A program made the position numbers and the translations under genes. Shown here piece after piece: positions 43,419-51,642 of a DNA stretch of 64,000 nt (position 1 is its first letter; every line of letters starts with the position of its first letter). The DNA comes from Streptomyces cellostaticus (GTDB lineage: Bacteria > Actinomycetota > Actinomycetes > Streptomycetales > Streptomycetaceae). The notes beneath the pieces were generated by a model that was not told the DNA's origin, did no database searches, and saw only the letters and a list, made by a program, of their open reading frames with translations. The stretch is taken from the NCBI RefSeq assembly GCF_023630175.1, contig NZ_JALLIN010000018.1, positions 1 through 64,000 of the forward strand, written 5' to 3'.

Positions 43419-43538
43419 TCACTTGCTGCAGTGGTCGCCGTTGTTGTCGCCGCCGCCCGGCATCTTGTCGAGCAGCGCGGCCTCGACGGCCGGGACGCCG
43501 GTGATCAGGTCGCCGGTGAACAGCTCATCCACGTTCAT
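43419..43538 (-). CDS. 39-residue RiPP-precursor-like peptide
   Basis: ATG 43538 follows a clear GGGAG site (GTAAGGGAGAAAACG). The sequence divides into an acidic, amphipathic leader-like part MNVDELFTGDLITGVPAVEA and a hydrophilic tail PGGGDNNGDHCSK with one Cys and a C-terminal Lys. Strong hairpins flank it on both sides, and an asparagine-synthase-like pseudogene and a methyltransferase follow on the same strand. This is the usual arrangement of a ribosomally made, modified peptide. If GGG begins the core, Gly1 and Asp8 would be correctly spaced for a lasso-type ring, but the Thr normally at position -2 is absent and no leader peptidase is present. Product unknown. Confidence 0.55.
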   Translation of the reverse strand: MNVDELFTGDLITGVPAVEAALLDKMPGGGDNNGDHCSK

Positions 43539-43593
43539 CGTTTTCTCCCTTACGGTTTTCAGTGGACTCCGCGGCGGATGCTGCGGAGTTGGA

Positions 43594-43637
43594 CCCGTCC
43601 GGCTGCCGGACCCTTCCGAAGAAGGCAGCCGGACGGG
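43594..43637 (-). terminator. Strong hairpin between the tiny genes and the peptide gene
   Basis: Perfect 14-bp arms (CCCGTCCGGCTGCC and its complement), 16-nt loop. A second, 7-bp hairpin (ACTCCGC/GCGGAGT) follows at 43566-43589. Together they insulate the peptide gene from upstream transcription. Confidence 0.7.
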
Positions 43638-43705
43638 GTGCCCACCGCCGACGGCGGGCCCTCCCTCATCACAGGTGGGGAGCCTGGATGCGTGACGGGG
43701 AGGAG

Positions 43706-43819
43706 TCAGGTGGGGGTGGATGCGGCGGCGACGCCCAGGACGAAGCCGGCCGACCCCGAGATGGTGATGATCAGGAGTGGTCCGCCGCAGCGGCCGACGG
43801 CTGCGGCTAACCGGTTCAC
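43706..43819 (-). CDS. 37-residue membrane peptide
   Basis: GTG 43819 overlaps the TGA of the upstream small gene (GTGA), which is the main support for this very short frame. The product begins VNRLAAAVGRCGGP and has one hydrophobic helix (LLIITISGSAGFVLGVAAAS). Not recognised; it could be a holin-like or accessory membrane peptide of the locus. Followed by two hairpins. Confidence 0.4.
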   Translation of the reverse strand: MNRLAAAVGRCGGPLLIITISGSAGFVLGVAAASTPT

Positions 43820-44043
43820 AGCCGTTCTCCACGGCTGCGCTGGTTGGCCTCGCGTACTGCGACGCTCAGCTTCTCCGCTCCGTACTCGGGCGTGGCACTG
43901 CCGTGCTGCGGGCAGAGACACGGCGAGAACCGGTTCGAACCCGGCGGCAGGTCCGCGCCCTCGTAGGTGTCGATCCTCAACACCCCGTCCATCCCCCGCT
44001 CCTCGGTCATCCGAGCCAGACGGGCCCGTGCTTCGCTTCTCAT
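43816..44043 (-). CDS. Small Cys-containing hypothetical protein
   Basis: 75 residues from ATG 44043, with AAGGG upstream. An N-terminal charged helix (RSEARARLARMTEERGMDGV) is followed by FSPCLCPQHG, a C-x-C-x2-H group that might bind a metal, and a charged tail. I have seen similar small proteins near mobile elements in Streptomyces but cannot name a family. It is divergent from the HTH/TPR regulator (149 bp apart) and coupled to the next tiny gene. Confidence 0.5.
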   Translation of the reverse strand: MRSEARARLARMTEERGMDGVLRIDTYEGADLPPGSNRFSPCLCPQHGSATPEYGAEKLSVAVREANQRSRGERL

Positions 44044-44148
44044 CCCTCAGCCCTTCAGACGACGACTGCGGCGAGGACTCGCCGTTGCCTGCTGTCTCTA
44101 CGCAACCGCACGACCACGCTCAGCGGTACCGTTGCCGCAGCACCAGGA

Positions 44149-44165
44149 CTTGAAAGCCTTGAAAG
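44149..44165. promoter_or_regulatory. Direct repeats upstream of the HTH/TPR regulator
   Basis: CTTGAAAG occurs twice with a 9-bp period (44149-44156 and 44158-44165), 28 bp before the start codon at 44193. Tandem sites of this type are often bound by XRE/KSAct-type regulators in Streptomyces; autoregulation is a guess. Confidence 0.45.
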
Positions 44166-44192
44166 TTCGCAAGGTCACGGGGAGTTGAGGGC

Positions 44193-45533
44193 ATGGCCAA
44201 GCGTGAACCGAACGTGGTGCTCGGGCGCCTGCTCGCCGAGAGCCGCTGGACTCACCGCCAGTTCGCACGGGCGGTGAACCGCGTCGGTACGGAGACCGGG
44301 ATCCCTCTGCGTTACGACGAGTCGGCGGTGAGCCACTGGCTGGGCGGCACCGTCCCTCGCGGTGCGGTGCGCGCATGCATCCTCGAAGCTCTCTCCCGCC
44401 GTCTCGGCCGCCCCGTCACCCATGCCGAGGCCGGGCTGCCCGTTCCACACGATCGCTCCTCCGCGGCTGCGGATACCGTGGAAGGGGTGATCGACCTGGG
44501 GAGGCTGGATATGGACCCGTCCCGCCGCAGCGTCCTGGGTGCCGGCCTGTTCTCCGTGGCCGTCACCATTCCCGGCTGGCCTGATGTGGTCGGGCGGGCC
44601 GAGGCCGTCCAGTCCGGCCGCACGAGTCGCATCGGCATGAACGAAGTGGACATGGTCGTCGCCATGACCGAGCGTGTCTCGGAGCTGGACGACGAGTTCG
44701 GCGGCCGCCACGCACGCCCCATGGCAGCGTCGTTCATGGTCAACACCGTGGCCTCCTACCTGCGCGCCGACGCACCCGAGGACGTGCGCAAGGCGATGCT
44801 GTCAGCGGCCTCGGACCTGCTCTACCTGACCGGCTACATGGCCGTGGACGAAGGGCTGCACGGTCTCGCACAGCGCTACTACGTCAAGGCCCTGGAGCTG
44901 GCGGGCGCGGCCGAGGACCACCTGACGTACTGCACCACCCTGCGGGGCATGAGCGTCCAGGCAGTCGACCTCCGCCACGGGGCGAAGGCCATGGAGCTGG
45001 CCGACGCCGCTGCCGCCGCCTCCCCGAAGGCCGGCCCTCGCCTGCTGGCCTTTCTCGTCGGCCAGCAGGCGCACGCCGCCGCGCAGACCGGCGACCGTAC
45101 GGGTGCGCTGCGATGCATCCGGGAGGCCGAGGCGGCCATGGACCGCGCCGAGTCACGAGGCAAGGCGTTCGGCTCGTACGACCCCTCTTCGCTCAACTAC
45201 CACGTCAGCCAGGTACGTTACGAACTAGGCGACAAGGCCGGAGCCGTCGAAGCCATGCAGCAAGCGGACCGGCTCCGCCCCAACGTGTACCAGCGCACAC
45301 GAGTACACCGTCGTGGCCTGCTGGCCGAACGGCAGCTGGAACTCGGCCATCTGGAAGCGGCGTGCGCCACTTGGCACCAGGCCCTCGACGACTACCCCAA
45401 GGTGCAGTCCGGCCGCGCCGACGAGCGCGTGAAGGCGATGTTCGGTCTCTTGTGCCTTCATCTGAAGAACGCGACGGCCCGCGATCTGTACGACCGAGCA
45501 CGGACGATCGCGCCATCGTCGCTGGTCGCCTGA
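44193..45533 (+). CDS. HTH/TPR transcriptional regulator (NsdA/BldD-context type)
   Basis: 446 residues. The N-terminal part (VLGRLLAESRWTHRQFARAV and YDESAVSHWLGGTVPRGAVR) is the XRE-like helix-turn-helix of large Streptomyces regulators; a segment DPSRRSVLGAGLFSVAVTI separates it from a TPR-rich C-terminal half (DEGLHGLAQRYYVKALELAG, YQRTRVHRRGLLAERQLELG). Proteins of this shape control secondary metabolism and development. GGGGAG precedes the ATG. Its position divergent from the peptide locus makes it the likely regulator of that locus. Confidence 0.88.
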   Translation: MAKREPNVVLGRLLAESRWTHRQFARAVNRVGTETGIPLRYDESAVSHWLGGTVPRGAVRACILEALSRRLGRPVTHAEAGLPVPHDRSSAAADTVEGVIDLGRLDMDPSRRSVLGAGLFSVAVTIPGWPDVVGRAEAVQSGRTSRIGMNEVDMVVAMTERVSELDDEFGGRHARPMAASFMVNTVASYLRADAPEDVRKAMLSAASDLLYLTGYMAVDEGLHGLAQRYYVKALELAGAAEDHLTYCTTLRGMSVQAVDLRHGAKAMELADAAAAASPKAGPRLLAFLVGQQAHAAAQTGDRTGALRCIREAEAAMDRAESRGKAFGSYDPSSLNYHVSQVRYELGDKAGAVEAMQQADRLRPNVYQRTRVHRRGLLAERQLELGHLEAACATWHQALDDYPKVQSGRADERVKAMFGLLCLHLKNATARDLYDRARTIAPSSLVA

Positions 45534-46049
45534 TCCCCGTCGCACCTTCAACCCCAGCCACAGAAAGTCAGCCACGACGGCGGGCGCGCCAAGAGATCAC
45601 CCGCCACGTGTGCTTCCAGCAACCCCGCACCGTCCTCAACCACGCCGCTTCCTTCCGCCACGGCATCCGCCCTGCTCCTGCGTGGCCGTTTGGCAGCAGG
45701 CCGGGCTGCTCGATCTGTGGCCTCGCCTGTGACCGCGCCCCTCGACGATCGCGGCTTTCGGCTGCCGCGACCTGACGTGGTGCTGTGCGGCGTTCGGCGG
45801 AGTCGGCCTGGCGGCGCCGCTGCAGGCCGATGCGGCTGCTTCCAGGATCGGGTTCGGCTCGCTTGCCTGCCACTGCGCGCCGAGTGGCCGGTGGGCGTCG
45901 CCAGCGGGGCGGTAGACAGGAGCGGGCGGCGGTCACCGGCCGCCGGCGCGCGGCGGCCCGCGTCAGCGGGACGCCCTTGATCAAGTAAAGAAACTCTGAA
46001 CAACACTCCCCGTGCTACGCGTCCTGCGGCTCCCCCGGGTGCGGCAGGT
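45534..46049. other. 516-bp region without a supported gene
   Basis: Open frames on both strands are Arg/Ala-rich without coding character. The last 50 bp are AT-richer (TTGATCAAGTAAAGAAAC near 45976). This may contain the left boundary of the integrated element, but no repeat of the right-hand side was found. Confidence 0.4.
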
Positions 46050-46937
46050 TCAGCGTCGGCGTCTGCCTTCGTTCAGCCGGTCGTATAGGCGCTGGACGCT
46101 GGCGGCCTGCTCTTCGGGCGTGTAGTTGCCGCTGAGGCGCTTGCGTTGCTCCATGACGGCGCGCATGGCGTTGCGGTGGGCGGTGGCGGCTTCGAACTCG
46201 GTGCTGGCTTTGGTGAACCGTTCCTCGGCGGCGGCGAGTTCGGCGGCTACCTCGTCGTCGCACTTGCCGCTGAGCCGCACCGCTTCCTCGTCCGCCCGGC
46301 GCTGCGCCGCCATCTCCTCCAGCCCCTCGTTGTAGCGCTTGAGGAACTGATCACGCGGGCTGAGCTGGCGGACGAAGACGCCCCGGCCCTGCACGGAGTA
46401 GATCAGCCCCTCCTCCTTGAGGACCCGCAGGGCGTTTTGTGCGGTGGAGTTGGCGATGCCGTACTGGGCTTGCAGGTCGCGGGCGGACGGGAGCTTGGCA
46501 CCGGGTGCGAGCCGACCGTCCTGGATCTGCTTGCGGAGCTCGTCCGCGGTTCGCACGTACGGGGGGCGTGGATCGTCAGCGGGACTGTCGGCGGTCTGCC
46601 AACCGCGCCGGAGGTCGCCGAGACCGGTGTACTCGGGATCGGGTTCGTCGGAGGCGGTCTCACTGCCCGCCGCGGCCTCCGTCTCAGCTTCGGCCGGCGC
46701 CTCCTGTGCGCGTACGTAGCTGCCCCGGCCCAGGACGGAGTAGATCAGCCCTTCGTCCTTGAGCAGTCGCAGAGCGTTTTGGACCGTGGAGCTGGCGATT
46801 CCGAAGCGCCGTTGCAGCTCGCGCGCGGCGGGGAGCCGTTCGCCTGGGCGCAGCTCGCCGTCGTGGATGGCGGTGCGCAGGACGTCGGCGGCCTGGACGT
46901 ACGGCGGCCGGGGGTCCTCTCCCAGGGGCAGCTTCAT
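46050..46937 (-). CDS. Regulator with two tandem GntR DNA-binding domains
   Basis: 295 residues. Two GntR winged helices are present: about residues 8-78 (GERLPAARELQRRFGIASST, DEGLIYSVLGRGSYVR) and 128-200 (GAKLPSARDLQAQYGIANST, EEGLIYSVQGRGVFVR). They are clear duplicates sharing PPYVxxADxLR and NALRxLKxEGLIYSVxGRG. The C-terminal third is a charged coiled-coil (AAELAAAEERFTKASTEFEA), without a ligand domain. In pSAM2-type elements the GntR protein KorSA represses the replication/transfer promoter; this is probably its counterpart. TACCCT ends 6 nt before the ATG, indicating a leaderless message. Confidence 0.9.
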   Translation of the reverse strand: MKLPLGEDPRPPYVQAADVLRTAIHDGELRPGERLPAARELQRRFGIASSTVQNALRLLKDEGLIYSVLGRGSYVRAQEAPAEAETEAAAGSETASDEPDPEYTGLGDLRRGWQTADSPADDPRPPYVRTADELRKQIQDGRLAPGAKLPSARDLQAQYGIANSTAQNALRVLKEEGLIYSVQGRGVFVRQLSPRDQFLKRYNEGLEEMAAQRRADEEAVRLSGKCDDEVAAELAAAEERFTKASTEFEAATAHRNAMRAVMEQRKRLSGNYTPEEQAASVQRLYDRLNEGRRRR

Positions 46938-46943
46938 GGCACG

Positions 46944-46949
46944 AGGGTA
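46944..46949 (-). promoter_or_regulatory. -10 box of the double-GntR gene (leaderless)
   Basis: TACCCT on the minus strand, 6 nt before ATG 46937. Confidence 0.5.
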
Positions 46950-46996
46950 GCGGCGACGGCACTCCCGGCACACCCGGGCGTCCTCGGCGTTCCAAC

Positions 46997-47079
46997 CGTA
47001 TCTGTGTAGCGATACGAATCGAGTGTTGCGGGTGTAGCGAGTGTGCCGCTATGGTCATGGCGAGTCGATCAAGCGACTC
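46997..47079 (+). promoter_or_regulatory. Promoter and operator region of the AICE transfer genes
   Basis: TTGCGG (47026-47031), 18 bp, TATGGT (47050-47055) forms a promoter. Around it are CGTATC/GATACG arms (46997-47002, 47011-47016), a GTGTAGCGA repeat (47004-47012, 47032-47040) and a GAGTCG-N6-CGACTC palindrome (47062-47079) at the predicted start site. These are candidate sites for the divergent double-GntR regulator. Confidence 0.6.
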
Positions 47080-47101
47080 CATCGAACGAGGATGTGATGG
47101 C

Positions 47102-47455
47102 ATGGCCATGACTCGAATCCGTGTTGCCTTGCTGCCGTCGGCGGTCTGCATCGCGGGCACCGACCCGGTACTGAAGATCAAGGACCAGCAGACCGGGGAG
47201 GTCGCCACCGACCGGGAGACCGGTGCGTCGCTGTACACGGTGACCGTGATGCTCATGGAGGACGGCCGGGCCGAGGTCCTGAAGATCACGGTCCCGGAGA
47301 CGGGCCTGGCGGCCGGGCTCAAGCCTGGGGCGATGGTGCGCCCGGTAGAGCTGTTCGCGACCCCGTGGGCGCGCATCTTCAACGGTCAGCTCTCCGACGG
47401 CGTCGCCTACCGCGCCGCCCGCCTGGAGCTGGTGACGGTGGAGGCGGCCCAGTGA
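47102..47455 (+). CDS. SCO3933-family regulatory protein
   Basis: 117 residues from ATG 47102 (GAGGA 9 nt upstream). The order VALLPSAVCIAGTDPVLKIK, EVATDRETGASLYTVTVML and KITVPETGLAAGLKPGAMVR matches the SCO3933 family, small beta-rich proteins encoded just before the FtsK-like translocase in Streptomyces integrative elements. The role is presumed regulatory or accessory to transfer. First gene after the main promoter; it is coupled by GTGA to the next small gene. Confidence 0.8.
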   Translation: MAMTRIRVALLPSAVCIAGTDPVLKIKDQQTGEVATDRETGASLYTVTVMLMEDGRAEVLKITVPETGLAAGLKPGAMVRPVELFATPWARIFNGQLSDGVAYRAARLELVTVEAAQ

Positions 47456-47640
47456 TCCGCTTCGAGACCCCCGCGCCGGAGCGGGAGTTGTACCCGCTCC
47501 GCCCCTTGCCGGGGACTGAGGGCAAGGCCACGTTCGCCGTCTCGGCGGCGGTGCTCGGTCTCCTCGGCCTGAGCCCGGAGCAGGCAGCCCGCCTCGACCT
47601 CGGCGACGTGCTCCGCCTGATACATGAACAGGGGGCGTGA
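47452..47640 (+). CDS. Small AICE protein of unknown function
   Basis: 62 residues, GTG 47452 overlapping the preceding stop (GTGA). The sequence runs IRFETPAPERELYPLRPLPG to ARLDLGDVLRLIHEQGA. No domain recognised. It lies 1 bp before the TraB-like ATG, so all three are co-translated. Frequently a gene of this size occurs at this place in related elements, by recollection only. Confidence 0.6.
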   Translation: MIRFETPAPERELYPLRPLPGTEGKATFAVSAAVLGLLGLSPEQAARLDLGDVLRLIHEQGA

Positions 47641-47641
47641 C

Positions 47642-49033
47642 ATGGACTCCGTGACGGGATATGCGCCGGACGCGCTGCTGGTCGCGCTCGTGCTGGTCGG
47701 CGTGTGGCTGCTGGTGACGGTGGTGCGCTACGTCCGAGCGGATAAGGGCACGCGGGTCAGCATGCGGCAGGCCGTGCGGGTGCGCTGGGGCTGGGTACGG
47801 CTTGCGCGGATGGCCGGGCTGACGGTCACCGACAAGACCCCGAGCCTGCTTGCGCAGATCACCGCGTCCAAGGACGGTGCCGCCCCCGCGCCCCGGGTCC
47901 TGACTCCGAAGATCAAGGTCAAGCCCGATCCGTACGGCGTGATCGTGCAGGCCCGGACGCTGCCGCAGGTCGGATTGGAGGAGTACCAGAAGGCGGCGCG
48001 GTTCCTGGCGGACGCGTGGCGGTGCACGCGGGTCTCAGTGCTGCCGGACGGTCCCGGCAGGGTGGTGATCCGGGGTGTTCGCTCCGATCCGCTGACCACG
48101 CCGACCAGGCACCGGCCCACCGGTCTGCCACTCACGGATCTGACGCGCTGGGAACTGGGGGTAGATGAGTACGCCGCGACGGTGTGCGTGTCGCTGGCGA
48201 ACGTGCCCGGGGTGACGGTGGCTGGCGTCCCGGGTGCGGGCAAGACCTCGGGGGTCAACAAGTTCGTGTGCGACTTCGCTCCGTCGGCGGCCGTGCAGAT
48301 CGCGACGGCGGACGGGAAGGTGTCACGTGCCGCAGAAGGGGACTACGCCGACCTGGTCAAGCGGATGTTCGCGTTCTGCGGTGACGACCTGGACGAAGCG
48401 AACGCTCTGTTCAAGCGTCTGGTGGAGCTGCGCAAGCGGCGCTCGGCGACCATCCGGGACGTGCTGGGCGTGAAGAACCTGTGGCACGTCGGCCCTTCTC
48501 CGGAGTGGCCGCTCACGGTCCTGATCATCGATGAGGCACACACGTACTTCCGCGAGTACAAGGGCAGCGACCCGAAAACGAAACATCTTGCCGCGCTGAC
48601 GACGGAGAATGCCCGGCTGGTGGAGGACCTGGTCAAGAAGGGCCGTAGCGTCGGCATCCTGGTGATCCTGATCAGCCAGAAGACCACCGGCGACGCCATC
48701 CCAACCTTCATCCGCGACGTGTGTCCCATCGGGTTGTCGTTCGCGCAGAAGACCGTGGAAGCCGCGGTGGCCGCGCTGGGTGAGGACATCCGCAACTGGC
48801 CCGATGCCAGCCCGGTGACCTTGCAGGCCCCCGCCTACGTCGGGGTTGCGGTGATGGCGATGCAGGGCCGCCCCGGCTATACCCGCATCCGCACCCCCTA
48901 CGTCTCCGACGCCGACGCGGCCCGCGTCGCGGACGGCACTTCGCACCTGACCGCAGACCCGGACCTGTGCCTGGATGCCCTTCTCCGCTCGACCGGCCGG
49001 ACGGCAACGCCCGCGTCGTCGCTCACCAAGTGA
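47642..49033 (+). CDS. TraB/TraSA-type FtsK-SpoIIIE DNA translocase
   Basis: 463 residues. One N-terminal membrane segment (LLVALVLVGVWLLVTVVRYV), then an FtsK-type motor: Walker A VAGVPGAGKTSGVNKFV near 195 and Walker B TVLIIDEAHTYF near 293, with ITASKDGAAPAPR linking. Such proteins alone move double-stranded plasmid DNA between Streptomyces mycelia. The size fits pSAM2 TraSA-like translocases rather than chromosomal FtsK. Part of the transfer operon of the AICE. Confidence 0.93.
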   Translation: MDSVTGYAPDALLVALVLVGVWLLVTVVRYVRADKGTRVSMRQAVRVRWGWVRLARMAGLTVTDKTPSLLAQITASKDGAAPAPRVLTPKIKVKPDPYGVIVQARTLPQVGLEEYQKAARFLADAWRCTRVSVLPDGPGRVVIRGVRSDPLTTPTRHRPTGLPLTDLTRWELGVDEYAATVCVSLANVPGVTVAGVPGAGKTSGVNKFVCDFAPSAAVQIATADGKVSRAAEGDYADLVKRMFAFCGDDLDEANALFKRLVELRKRRSATIRDVLGVKNLWHVGPSPEWPLTVLIIDEAHTYFREYKGSDPKTKHLAALTTENARLVEDLVKKGRSVGILVILISQKTTGDAIPTFIRDVCPIGLSFAQKTVEAAVAALGEDIRNWPDASPVTLQAPAYVGVAVMAMQGRPGYTRIRTPYVSDADAARVADGTSHLTADPDLCLDALLRSTGRTATPASSLTK

Positions 49034-49069
49034 TCCCGAACAGCTCACGCCAGAAAGGAGGTTGAGGAC

Positions 49070-49819
49070 ATGGCGGAGGAACGGTTCACCCGGCGCACCG
49101 TGACCGTGGTCATGGCGGTCATCGCGGTCCTGGCCTTCGTCTTCTCCTTCGGCAACGTCTGGGCGCTCGCCCTGCGGCTCGGCGTCCCCCGCCCGATCGC
49201 GCCGCTGATCGCCCCCATGGTGGACCTGTCCGTCGTCGGACTCCTGGTCGCCCTGCGGTTCCTCGCCCTGCGCGGCGTCCCCGAGCACGACCTGAAGGCC
49301 GGCACGCGACTGCTGCACCTGTGCGGGCTGCTCACCCTCGCGCTGAACACGGCCGAACCCCTGCTGACCGGACGCTACGGCCGGGCCTGCCTGGATACCG
49401 TCGCCCCGCTCCTACTCCTCGGCTGGGGCCACGTCGGCCCTACCTTCCTCGCCCACTTCCACACCACCGCACACCTGGAGGACACCACCACATCTGCCCC
49501 AGCACCCGCACCCATCGCTGAGCCGGTGCCAACCTCGGCGCCCGCTCCCGAGGCGACGACCCCGGCCCCTGAGCCAGACCCCGCCGCGACACCTGCGCCG
49601 ACCCTGGCCGAAGTGCCCGACTCCGCCCCCGCCCCGGCCGTCACCAAGGCGCCTGCCACCGGCACCCGCCCGGCCCTGCCCGCCGCCCTGCTGAGTGCGG
49701 CCCGGCGCATCGCGGACACCCATCACACCGAGCACGGAACACCAGTCACCGCCGCCCAGCTCGCAACCCGCATGGGCGTCGCCCTGCCGGTGGCCACCGC
49801 CGCCCTCGCTCAGCTCTGA
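49070..49819 (+). CDS. SpdB-like spread protein (DUF2637)
   Basis: 249 residues, ATG with AAAGGAGG upstream. Four hydrophobic segments (VTVVMAVIAVLAFVFSFGNV, PLIAPMVDLSVVGLLVALRF, LLHLCGLLTLALNTAEPLL, DTVAPLLLLGWGHVGPTFLA) form the DUF2637/SpdB domain; a long Pro/Ala/Thr stretch follows, then a C-terminal helix-turn-helix-like PVTAAQLATRMGVALPVATA. Spd proteins spread the plasmid through the recipient mycelium. Encoded directly after TraB as in pSAM2-type elements. Confidence 0.85.
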   Translation: MAEERFTRRTVTVVMAVIAVLAFVFSFGNVWALALRLGVPRPIAPLIAPMVDLSVVGLLVALRFLALRGVPEHDLKAGTRLLHLCGLLTLALNTAEPLLTGRYGRACLDTVAPLLLLGWGHVGPTFLAHFHTTAHLEDTTTSAPAPAPIAEPVPTSAPAPEATTPAPEPDPAATPAPTLAEVPDSAPAPAVTKAPATGTRPALPAALLSAARRIADTHHTEHGTPVTAAQLATRMGVALPVATAALAQL

Positions 49820-49890
49820 GCCACCCCGGCCACCGGCCGGATCGCCCCTCCCTCGAAATCCATGCCCACCCGTTGGGCCTGGTTCGTCAT

Positions 49891-49942
49891 GCCCCGAGCA
49901 GCACCAACACGCCCACAACCATGGCCGGTTGCTGCTCGGGGC
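49891..49942. repeat. 13-bp inverted repeat before repSA
   Basis: GCCCCGAGCAGCA (49891-49903) and its exact complement (49930-49942) enclose a 26-nt loop. It lies 30 bp before the replication initiator gene and is not followed by T-rich DNA. A replication origin, a translation-control hairpin or a terminator after spdB are all possible. Confidence 0.6.
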
Positions 49943-49972
49943 TCCCATCCCGACAGATAGGACACGCCCCGA

Positions 49973-51417
<1,445 letters not shown>

Positions 51418-51421
<4 letters not shown>

Positions 51422-51642
51422 ACGCACAGGAACCCGCCCCACCCCGGCGGGGACTCAGTACGCCGGAAGAGCTGCTGACAGTCCCCCAGGTCATGGCCCG
51501 CCTCCAGCTCAGCCGCTCCGCCGTCTACGACCTCCTCCGCACCCGCCAGCTCGCCTCGATCACCCTCGGCCGCGCCCGCCGCATCCCCACCCACGCCCTC
51601 ACCGACTTCATCCGCACCCGCCTCGACCAGGAAGCCGCCTGA
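51418..51642 (+). CDS. xis: Excisionase (Xis), MerR-like helix-turn-helix
   Basis: 74 residues; ATG 51418 overlaps the repSA stop and the stop overlaps the integrase ATG by one base. LTVPQVMARLQLSRSAVYDL and LGRARRIPTHALTDF form the winged helix of recombination directionality factors. It directs the integrase to excise the element. Order repSA-xis-int with overlaps matches pSAM2. Confidence 0.9.

Noticed and set aside
43419..43538. Calling the peptide a lasso peptide precursor
   Set aside because: The Gly1-Asp8 spacing would fit, but the Thr at leader position -2, the leader peptidase and the RRE protein are all missing and the cyclase-like gene is broken.
43905..43950. A GGTTCGAACC sequence resembling a tRNA T-arm
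   Set aside because: No matching acceptor, D or anticodon stems could be built around it, and it lies inside the 75-residue small gene.
45548..46006. Minus-strand open frames between the HTH/TPR regulator and the double-GntR gene
   Set aside because: No ribosome sites, no domains, Arg/Ala-rich composition in all competing frames.
49862..49960. A 32-residue frame between spdB and repSA
   Set aside because: No ribosome site, low-complexity Pro/Arg sequence, and it coincides with the inverted repeat at 49891-49942.
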